Source: CAJVXI01 sp036444215
GTDB lineage: Bacteria > Patescibacteriota > Minisyncoccia > UBA6257 > UBA9933
DNA length: 10,416 bases
Direction: 5' to 3'
NCBI GenBank assembly: GCA_036444215.1
Contig: JAZGAA010000019.1
Span: 1-10,416 of the forward strand
Part shown: positions 6,691 through 10,416 of the stretch, one piece after another
Numbering within the stretch: the first letter of the stretch is position 1
Layout: each line of letters opens with the position of its first letter
Program-made: the position numbers and the translations under genes
The notes under the pieces: generated by a model
The model's database searches: none
What the model was told of the DNA's origin: nothing
Seen by the model: the letters and a program-made list of their open reading frames with translations, nothing else

Positions 6691-7725
6691 TTAGAATTGT
6701 TTAATAAATCGTAAATCTCCGCTGTAAAACAAGCGAATGTCGTCTATTTTATATTTCATCATCGCGATGCGGTCCAGACCCATTCCGAAAGCGAATCCTT
6801 GCCATTCGCGCGGATCTAATTTTACATTTTCAAGAACATTGCGATGAACCATTCCGCAAGGTATCACCTCAATCCAACCAGTTTGTCCACAAACAGAACA
6901 ACCCTTGCCATTACAAACAGTGCAGCCCATTAATAATTCAAGACCAGGCTCAACAAAAGGAAAATAGCTTGGCTGCCAGTGAAGTTTTACATCGTTTCCG
7001 TAAAACTTCTTCATAAATTCCGTTAACAATCCCTTTAGATTGGCCAAAGTGATATTTTTACCTATCATAAGACCTTCTACTTGATGAAATGTAGTTTCAT
7101 GCGAAGCGTCAGTTGCTTCATATCTAAAACATCTTCCCGGCGCGATAATCTGAAACGGCGGATTATGAGTTTCCATATAGCGAATTTGAACCGGACTTGT
7201 GTGGGTACGCAATAATAATTTTGAATTTTGAATTTTGAATTTTGAATTTTTTGGCTCCTTGAGCCAGAAAGTATCCCACATATCTCTTGCTGGATGATTT
7301 GGCGGAATATTCAAAGCGTCAAAATTATAGTGTTCATTTTCCACTTCAGGCCCCTCAACAACCGAGAAATTCATTGAAAGAAAAATTTGGCGAATTTCTT
7401 CGTCAATTTTAGTTAAAGGATGAAGGTGGCCGAGTTTAATTTTCTCTCCGGGCTTAGTAAAATCGATGATAGGCTTTAACTCTAAGTTTTTAGTTTTTAG
7501 GTTTTTCAGTTTTTTAGTTAATATTTCTTCTATTTCTTTTTTTAATTTTTGCGCTAATGGCCCAATTTGGCGGCGTTTTTCAATTGATAAATCTTTCAAA
7601 GAACGCAAAATCTGGGTTAATTCACCTTTCCGACCAAGATATTTAACCCTTAGGTGCTCTAAGTTCTTTAAATCACTTATTCCCTTTATCTCTTTTGAGA
7701 ATGATTTTTTGATATTCTCTAACAT
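6691..7725 (-). CDS. pheS: Phenylalanine-tRNA ligase alpha subunit
   Basis: PheS is the catalytic class II subunit that charges tRNA-Phe with phenylalanine. The 344-residue product has the usual length. The N-terminal coiled coil (about 1-85) contains LEHLRVKYLGRKGELTQIL. The catalytic domain has HPLTKIDEEIRQIFLSMNF (102-120), EGPEVENEHYNFDALNIP, HPARDMWDTFWL (144-155), motif 2 with RTHTSPVQIRYM (173-184) and CFRYEATDASHETTFHQVEG, and motif 3 with FAFGMGLDRIAMMKY (311-325). Cys268, 271, 276 and 279 form a CxxCxxxxCxxC arrangement followed by GWIEV, a variant seen in many PheS. Residues about 157-169 come from a 7-base tandem repeat and form a small insertion. The ATG lies 25 bases after the interrupted tRNA and is preceded by A/T bases without a Shine-Dalgarno site. 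It is followed 2 bases later by pheT. Confidence 0.97.
   Translation of the reverse strand: MLENIKKSFSKEIKGISDLKNLEHLRVKYLGRKGELTQILRSLKDLSIEKRRQIGPLAQKLKKEIEEILTKKLKNLKTKNLELKPIIDFTKPGEKIKLGHLHPLTKIDEEIRQIFLSMNFSVVEGPEVENEHYNFDALNIPPNHPARDMWDTFWLKEPKNSKFKIQNSKLLLRTHTSPVQIRYMETHNPPFQIIAPGRCFRYEATDASHETTFHQVEGLMIGKNITLANLKGLLTEFMKKFYGNDVKLHWQPSYFPFVEPGLELLMGCTVCNGKGCSVCGQTGWIEVIPCGMVHRNVLENVKLDPREWQGFAFGMGLDRIAMMKYKIDDIRLFYSGDLRFIKQF
7217..7250. repeat. 7-base tandem repeat (AATTTTG)n inside pheS
   Basis: Four exact copies of AATTTTG and a partial fifth lie within the coding region. In the gene's sense this is AAAATTC repeated, translating to the period-7 peptide NSKFKIQNSK between WLKEP and LLLRTHTSP. 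Seven bases times three equals 21, so the array reads open through all three phases and can grow without creating stops. Confidence 0.95.
7479..7523. repeat. TTAGTTTTT-type repeats inside pheS
   Basis: Plus-strand words CTAAGTTTTTAGTTTTTAGG, TTTTTCAG and TTTTTTAGTT repeat with an 8-9 base rhythm and code for the lysine-rich end of the PheS coiled coil (LTKKLKNLKTKNLELK, about residues 69-84). The same word type is seen between genes at 264-300 and 9135-9156. Natural Lys/Leu richness of coiled coils is an alternative explanation. Confidence 0.5.
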
Positions 7726-7790
7726 TTTAATTTAATTATTATTTTAAATGTGCCGATGAGAGGAATCGAACCTCTTTCCGAGCTTTACTT

Positions 7791-7809
7791 GCCCGCCTAA
7801 ATTTGCCTG
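7791..7809 (-). repeat. 3' arm of inverted repeat around the nested tRNA
   Basis: On the minus strand, after the nested tRNA, CAGGCAAATTTAGGCGGGC. It pairs with the 5' flank CCCGCCAAAATTTT plus GCCTG, the first five bases of the nested tRNA. The helices are GGCGGG/CCCGCC and AAATTT/AAATTT, then CAGGC/GCCTG, with one mismatch and one bulge. Confidence 0.8.
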
Positions 7810-7881
7810 TGCCTACGGGAGGAATCGAACCTCCGACATTCACTTTATGAGGGTGATGTTCTACCACTGAACTACGCAGGC
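7810..7881 (-). tRNA. tRNA-Met(CAU), nested inside another tRNA gene
   Basis: The complete 72-base cloverleaf has acceptor GCCTGCG/CGTAGGC with one G-U, T8 A9, D arm GTTC-AGTGGTA-GAAC, A26, anticodon arm TCACC-CTCATAA-AGTGA, variable ATGTC, T arm GGAGG-TTCGATT-CCTCC and discriminator A. The anticodon is CAU. A perfect acceptor end and Y11-R24 pairing mark it as an elongator, so it is either elongator Met or Ile with a lysidine-modified C34. The anticodon-arm wording resembles elongator Met. The last anticodon-stem pair is C31-A39, a mismatch where G39 would be expected. CCA is not encoded. The gene lies wholly within the interval that splits the tRNA-Thr-like gene. Confidence 0.9.
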
Positions 7882-7895
7882 AAAATTTTGGCGGG
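7882..7895 (-). repeat. 5' arm of inverted repeat around the nested tRNA
   Basis: On the minus strand CCCGCCAAAATTTT leads directly into G1 of the nested tRNA. It pairs with AAATTTAGGCGGG of the 3' arm. Together with the anticodon stem GAGCT/AGCTC of the outer tRNA it would form an extended, looped-out helix holding the two halves side by side. Confidence 0.8.
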
Positions 7896-7938
7896 TGAAG
7901 CTCTGCTTTACCATTAAGCTACACCGGCAACTCATTTG

Positions 7939-8010
7939 TTGCGGGGGTGGGAATTGAACCCACTACCTCGAGATTATGAGCCTCGCGAGCAACCGTTACT
8001 CCTCCCCGCG
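7939..8010 (-). tRNA. Initiator tRNA-fMet(CAU) with variant anticodon stem
   Basis: The minus strand gives a 72-base tRNA: CGCGGGG ... CCCCGCA A. The unpaired C1-A72 end and the A11-U24 pair are the hallmarks of the bacterial formylmethionine initiator. Anticodon loop CTCATAA carries CAU. T arm GTGGG-TTCAATT-CCCAC. The anticodon stem is CGAGG/TCTCG, so the three pairs normally G-C in initiators (29-41, 30-40, 31-39) are A-U, G-C and G-U. Further departures are A8 instead of U8, U21 instead of A21, and A48. CCA is not encoded. It is the first gene of the minus-strand block, 5 bases after a TATAAT box, and lies 10 bases before the interrupted tRNA. Confidence 0.92.
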
Positions 8011-8015
8011 TTAGC

Positions 8016-8045
8016 ATTATAGCAGTAAATTATAATATAAATCAA
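8016..8045 (-). promoter_or_regulatory. Promoter of the tRNA-pheST block
   Basis: On the minus strand TTGATT (8040-8045), 18 bases, TATAAT (8016-8021), ending 5 bases before the initiator tRNA. It is the only strong promoter seen ahead of the tRNAs and pheST, so they are probably transcribed together. Confidence 0.75.
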
Positions 8046-8052
8046 CTTATAA

Positions 8053-8081
8053 TTGACACAGGGGGCTAAATCGGTTATCTT
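8053..8081 (+). promoter_or_regulatory. Promoter of the NlpC/P60 gene
   Basis: Consensus TTGACA (8053-8058), 17 bases, TATCTT (8076-8081). The -35 boxes of this promoter and of the divergent tRNA promoter are only 7 bases apart, so the two may interfere or share control. The predicted leader is about 38 bases. Confidence 0.8.
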
Positions 8082-8116
8082 TAATAAAAACAAATCAGCA
8101 AATTAAAAACTTTATA

Positions 8117-8122
8117 AGGAGG
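8117..8122 (+). promoter_or_regulatory. Strong Shine-Dalgarno site of the NlpC/P60 gene
   Basis: AGGAGG, 4 bases before the ATG. It is the only strong, well-placed ribosome-binding site in the window and fixes the start at 8127. Confidence 0.9.
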
Positions 8123-8126
8123 GAAA

Positions 8127-8582
8127 ATGAATAGAGAAGAAAGAATTGAAAAATTAATAGCAGTAGCAAGAAGTATGATTGGAGCGCCGTATAAACGCGG
8201 TGCCTACTTAGAGGAAGATGCCGATAAGCAGACGGAATTTGATTGTTCATCTTTTACACAACACGTCTTTAAACAAGTCGGCATTACGCTCCCTCGCTCA
8301 ACTATTCTTCAGGCAGCAGCACCAATCGGAAAAGAAGTAAGCGGCAAAAGAGGAGACGAGGTAAATGCAGGCGATGTGATATTTTACGAGGGCGAACGCG
8401 GTCATTACCACCATGGCCTTTTTCCGAAGAAAAAAATGTATATCGGCCATGTCGTAATTTACACCGATGCTTCCAGAATAATCCATGCCTGTAATAATTC
8501 AATTGCCTCTGGAGTAGTAGAAGACTCTGTGATAAATCTTCCAAAAGATTATAATGTTGTGTTGATAAAACGATTCATCTGA
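8127..8582 (+). CDS. NlpC/P60-family cysteine peptidase
   Basis: NlpC/P60 enzymes are papain-like hydrolases that cut peptide bonds in peptidoglycan stems, typically after gamma-D-Glu. The 151-residue product is just the catalytic domain. It contains IGAPYKRGAY (18-27), the nucleophile motif FDCSSF with Cys40, LPRST (55-59), AGDVIFY (81-87), GHVVIYTD with His108, and IIHA with His120, completing the Cys-His-His triad. There is no signal peptide, membrane segment or cell-wall-binding domain, so secretion is not evident from the sequence. An insertion rich in His, Lys and Gly (EGERGHYHHGLFPKKKMY) sits between the GD motif and the first catalytic His. The gene stands alone with its own promoter, strong Shine-Dalgarno and terminator. 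It could remodel the wall, act on another cell, or cut a different amide substrate. TGA is its stop codon. Confidence 0.9.
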   Translation: MNREERIEKLIAVARSMIGAPYKRGAYLEEDADKQTEFDCSSFTQHVFKQVGITLPRSTILQAAAPIGKEVSGKRGDEVNAGDVIFYEGERGHYHHGLFPKKKMYIGHVVIYTDASRIIHACNNSIASGVVEDSVINLPKDYNVVLIKRFI

Positions 8583-8595
8583 TGAATTATACTGC

Positions 8596-8629
8596 AATAG
8601 CCCTGAGTTTCTCAGGGCTATTTTTTTTG
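8596..8629 (+). terminator. Rho-independent terminator after the NlpC/P60 gene
   Basis: The perfect 12-pair stem AATAGCCCTGAG/CTCAGGGCTATT with a TTT loop is followed by a run of T. It lies 13 bases after the stop codon. Confidence 0.95.
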
Positions 8630-8679
8630 TAAGCCCCACGCCAATTATTGCAACTCGCTTTGAAGAAATAGCAAAACAA

Positions 8680-8708
8680 TTGAAATAAATAATAAATAGT
8701 GATAATAT
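8680..8708 (+). promoter_or_regulatory. Probable promoter of tRNA-Asp
   Basis: TTGAAA (8680-8685), 17 bases, TAATAT (8703-8708), or GATAAT with a 15-base spacer. It ends 9 bases before the tRNA, downstream of the preceding terminator, so the tRNA needs its own promoter. Confidence 0.6.
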
Positions 8709-8717
8709 TTATTTAAA

Positions 8718-8792
8718 GGACCCGTAGTGTAGCCCGGTTAACACGCCTGCTTGTCACGCAGGAAATCGCCGGTTCAAATCCGGTCGGGTCCG
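8718..8792 (+). tRNA. tRNA-Asp(GUC)
   Basis: The 75-base cloverleaf has acceptor GGACCCG/CGGGTCC, T8 A9, D arm GTGT-AGCCCGGTTA-ACAC, anticodon arm CCTGC-TTGTCAC-GCAGG with anticodon GUC, T arm GCCGG-TTCAAAT-CCGGT (one G-U), and discriminator G as expected for Asp. CCA is not encoded, so it must be added by a nucleotidyltransferase. It is a single tRNA on the opposite strand from the tRNA cluster, directly followed by a terminator. Confidence 0.97.
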
Positions 8793-8795
8793 CAC

Positions 8796-8840
8796 AAACA
8801 AAAAATCTTACGATGTTAGGAATCGTAAGATTTTTTGTTT
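8796..8840. terminator. Symmetrical bidirectional terminator
   Basis: The perfect 19-base inverted repeat AAACAAAAAATCTTACGAT/ATCGTAAGATTTTTTGTTT has a 7-base loop. It has T-runs on both strands, so it can end tRNA-Asp on the plus strand and the 90-residue membrane protein gene, whose stop is 20 bases away, on the minus strand. Confidence 0.93.
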
Positions 8841-8859
8841 ATAAATTTTTCAATTTTTG

Positions 8860-9132
8860 TTATCTTATTAACTCAAATTGAGGCACTATTCCGGATTTAA
8901 CAAGCCACGGGCCGATGATAAGAAATCCTATTAATGCCCAAACAACAGCCCAAGTAATAATAATTAAACCTTCTTTTCGGTGATTTTTTTCAATCGCCAA
9001 AACAACGCCATAAATTAGCCCGCCTAATACATTTAAAAAAGCCATTACTATTCCAATCCAAAACCATTTTTTGCCAAGTTTGAATTTATCAATTCCCGAA
9101 GCTGTTGAAGTTGTTGAAAATTGTTCATCCAT
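8860..9132 (-). CDS. Small two-helix membrane protein of unknown function
   Basis: The family was not recognised. The 90-residue product has a polar, Ser/Thr-rich N-terminus of about 20 residues, then two predicted membrane helices: about 23-46 (FWIGIVMAFLNVLGGLIYGVVLAI) and about 55-77 (GLIIITWAVVWALIGFLIIG). They are joined by a short charged loop EKNHRKEG. The loop charges suggest both ends may face outward, but this is weak. The minus-strand frame is open and ends 20 bases before a symmetrical terminator, which supports a real gene. There is no Shine-Dalgarno site; the start follows AGCTAAAAGCTAA repeats. It lies 88 bases downstream of the secreted Ig-like protein gene on the same strand, so co-transcription is possible. 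Confidence 0.75.
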   Translation of the reverse strand: MDEQFSTTSTASGIDKFKLGKKWFWIGIVMAFLNVLGGLIYGVVLAIEKNHRKEGLIIITWAVVWALIGFLIIGPWLVKSGIVPQFELIR

Positions 9133-9220
9133 ATGATTAGCTTTTAGCTTTTAGTTAAATTCTTGACCTTGTTGTTTGTTTATTAAATAGTTCCATTCTT
9201 CTCTGTCCCCCTTTTTTATC
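9133..9220. other. Spacer with TTAGCTTTTAG-type repeats, no gene seen
   Basis: The spacer holds plus-strand TTAGCTTTTAGCTTTTAGTT at 9137-9156 and a T-rich pyrimidine stretch near 9208-9220. A 13-codon frame (MELFNKQTTRSRI) on the minus strand is too short to call. No hairpin terminator was found after the Ig-like gene. Confidence 0.5.
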
Positions 9221-10336
9221 TTATCTCGGTATTATCTCTCTCCATCTAAAAAGCCCTGATTCTTCAACAGAGACCGTAGCTGTCCAATATTTTTCGCCGT
9301 CCAACCCCTGGCAGGCCAAAATAAAGGTTGTGGTTTCGGTTGGCCTTACTTCCTTAGTTCCTGAAATAGAATCTACACTGCCGATTCCTTGACTAATAGA
9401 ACAAGAATCAGCGTACTGGCAACTCCACTCAAGAATAGAGCTTTCAGGCAAAATAATAGTTGAAGGATTAGCTGTAAAACTGCATCTTGGGACCTGAATA
9501 ATTGTTGCTGTATGGCTGTCAGAATCAGAATTCCCAAAATTATCAGAGCAAGTAAGAGTAAATGTATGGTCGCCCCGCTGGCTGGCTTGAGTTGACGACC
9601 AAATGGTTTCAGGACCAGAAAAAGGTTTGCTGCCGTTCCACTCTACGGAAGCCAAACAAGAACTTACATTGCTTGATGTCCAATTCAAAGTAAGCGGGTC
9701 GGGAATTTCAACTGTTGACGGTCCAAAGAGGTCAACTTCCGGACCAACAACATAAACTATAACATTATCAGAAGCTTCTTTGTTGTTTTCATTAACGCAT
9801 TTAACGCCGTAATTGTAATCCCCTATGCCCAAGTTAGAGATTTTTGACGTTCCTGACCTGCCAGGAATATCTCCTTCCCAATCACCTGTAGCGGCGCAGG
9901 ATTTAGCCGCTATGGTTGACCATTCAACATTAAAAGTGGCAGGAACTATAAAGGTAACTGGACCATCAGAACCGTTGACTTGAACATCTACTTGTAAGAC
10001 GGCGCTTCCTATGCTGCTTCCGCCGCCTCCATTTTCGCAATCATTCCACAAAACATTTATCCAACAGGTAGTGTAGTCAATGACGCCGACAGTGGCAACG
10101 CCAATACCAGCGCCAATGAATGCAGCCATTAATCCAAAAGCTAATCCTCCAGTCGCTAACCCAATCACCGCACCAATTATATAAGGAGCTGCTTTTACCA
10201 CGACATCTACCACGGTTTTAACAACCTTTGCAATAACCTTAACTACGCCTCCGGCCTGGACTTGATGAACATAAAGAAAAGAAACAGTGATTATTAAAAG
10301 AATGCTTATTAATTTATAAATATTAGCTTTATCCAT
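9221..10336 (-). CDS. Secreted protein with three Ig-like repeats
   Basis: This is probably an extracellular or surface protein; the exact role is unknown. The 371-residue product begins with a signal peptide (hydrophobic core ISILLIITVSFLYV at 10-23, likely cut after VQA at 26-28). A Val/Ala/Gly-rich stretch at about 30-88 follows (VVKVIAKVVKTVVDVVVKAA, then a long hydrophobic glycine-rich segment that may insert in a membrane), then two Cys (91, 100) and a GGGG linker. Three Ig-like repeats come next, at about 115-197, 198-280 and 281-357. Each has a core Trp (139, 219, 304) and a Cys pair likely to form a disulfide (147-180, 227-263, 312-342), with the recurring pattern W-S-x-x-x-SC and CxGxG or CSDNFGNSDS. 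Such repeats are common in Parcubacterial surface proteins. No sorting signal is seen at the C-terminus. Confidence 0.85.
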   Translation of the reverse strand: MDKANIYKLISILLIITVSFLYVHQVQAGGVVKVIAKVVKTVVDVVVKAAPYIIGAVIGLATGGLAFGLMAAFIGAGIGVATVGVIDYTTCWINVLWNDCENGGGGSSIGSAVLQVDVQVNGSDGPVTFIVPATFNVEWSTIAAKSCAATGDWEGDIPGRSGTSKISNLGIGDYNYGVKCVNENNKEASDNVIVYVVGPEVDLFGPSTVEIPDPLTLNWTSSNVSSCLASVEWNGSKPFSGPETIWSSTQASQRGDHTFTLTCSDNFGNSDSDSHTATIIQVPRCSFTANPSTIILPESSILEWSCQYADSCSISQGIGSVDSISGTKEVRPTETTTFILACQGLDGEKYWTATVSVEESGLFRWREIIPR

Positions 10337-10344
10337 TTATTTAA

Positions 10345-10373
10345 ATTATACCATAGTGAAAATATCAAATAAA
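10345..10373 (-). promoter_or_regulatory. Promoter of the Ig-like protein gene
   Basis: On the minus strand there is a perfect TATAAT (10345-10350) with a weak TTTATT 17 bases upstream. The box ends only 8 bases before the ATG, so the transcript would be leaderless or nearly so, in keeping with the lack of a Shine-Dalgarno site. Confidence 0.6.
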
Positions 10374-10379
10374 TAAACA

Positions 10380-10388
10380 TGTGGATAA
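10380..10388 (-). promoter_or_regulatory. Perfect DnaA-box 9-mer
   Basis: TTATCCACA on the minus strand matches the consensus TTATNCACA exactly. It is followed to the window edge by an almost pure A/T stretch. Only one box is visible, so an origin is not shown. Confidence 0.35.
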
Positions 10389-10416
10389 CTATTTATATTA
10401 TAAAATATATTCTCTT

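Larger units (their letters stand above)
7751..7928 (-). tRNA. Interrupted tRNA-Thr-like gene with a nested tRNA
   Basis: Two halves of one tRNA are separated. The 5' half (7928 down to about 7897) has acceptor GCCGGTG, T8 A9, D stem GCTT/AAGC with loop AATGGTA, A26 and anticodon 5' stem GAGCT. The 3' half (about 7789 down to 7751) has GTAA, anticodon 3' stem AGCTC, a 4-base variable loop, T arm AGAGG-TTCGATT-CCTCT, acceptor CATCGGC (7 pairs, one G-U) and discriminator A73. Every stem pairs only when the halves are joined. GU at 35-36, A37 A38, A73 and the acceptor point to threonine. The insertion of about 107-110 bases falls in the anticodon loop and carries a complete tRNA(CAU) between inverted repeats. 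Joining the halves to a 7-base loop would give UCAGUAA, with C33 instead of the near-universal U33 and anticodon AGU. CCA is not encoded. It may be processed by an unknown route or be a disrupted gene. Confidence 0.7.

Noticed and set aside
7210..7260. CRISPR-like array
   Set aside because: The repeats are contiguous 7-base units inside a coding region, without spacers.
7466..7735. 89-codon plus-strand frame opposite the start of pheS
   Set aside because: Phe/Ser-rich translation is the antisense of the Lys/Glu-rich PheS coiled coil; no independent support.
7751..7928. Group I intron as the cause of the split tRNA
   Set aside because: The interval is only about 110 bases and is mostly a complete tRNA; no room for the P3-P7 core.
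7751..7928. Permuted tRNA (3' half before 5' half)
   Set aside because: In the direction of transcription the 5' half comes first, so the order is normal and only interrupted.
8298..8544. Minus-strand frames of 62 and 80 codons opposite the NlpC/P60 gene
   Set aside because: Antisense shadows of a well-supported gene with catalytic motifs, promoter and ribosome-binding site.
8580..8582. Use of the UGA=Gly code
   Set aside because: TGA ends the NlpC/P60 gene at the expected place and no gene needs in-frame TGA read-through.

Overview
The window looks like a chromosomal piece of a Candidate Phyla Radiation (Patescibacteria, Parcubacteria-like) bacterium. The reasons are low GC, shortened housekeeping proteins (PheT without its EMAP-type domain), few Shine-Dalgarno sites, a secreted protein built of Cys/Trp-containing Ig-like repeats of the kind common in that group, and short A/T repeats placed both between and inside genes. 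TGA is used as a stop (NlpC/P60 gene), so the UGA=Gly code of some relatives does not apply. The taxonomic call is inference from these traits.

Layout. From about 8.0 kb leftwards, everything on the minus strand is one informational block: initiator tRNA, an interrupted tRNA-Thr-like gene with a complete tRNA(CAU) nested inside it, pheS, pheT, a structured non-coding spacer, gyrB with a large in-frame HNH intein, secE, nusG, a decayed four-helix-bundle gene between inverted A/T repeats, and the 5' part of rplK, cut by the window edge. On the plus strand, a back-to-back promoter drives a small NlpC/P60 hydrolase gene with a strong terminator, followed by tRNA-Asp and a symmetrical terminator. 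On the right, two minus-strand genes encode a 90-residue two-helix membrane protein and a 371-residue secreted Ig-like protein. The last bases are AT-rich and hold one perfect DnaA-box 9-mer.

How the genes fit together. The block is translation and transcription machinery: start tRNA, Phe-tRNA synthetase, SecE translocase subunit, NusG and L11 (secE-nusG-rplK is a classical order), plus DNA gyrase B. The right side is cell envelope (peptidoglycan hydrolase, small membrane protein, secreted adhesin-like protein).

The most unusual item is at 7751-7928. The two halves of a tRNA with intact acceptor, D, anticodon and T stems are separated in the anticodon loop by about 110 bases that contain a whole second tRNA between inverted repeats. 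Other notable items are a non-canonical anticodon stem in the initiator tRNA, the GyrB intein at the TOPRIM EGDSAGG site, in-frame repeat insertions in pheS and pheT, and the internally deleted four-helix-bundle gene.
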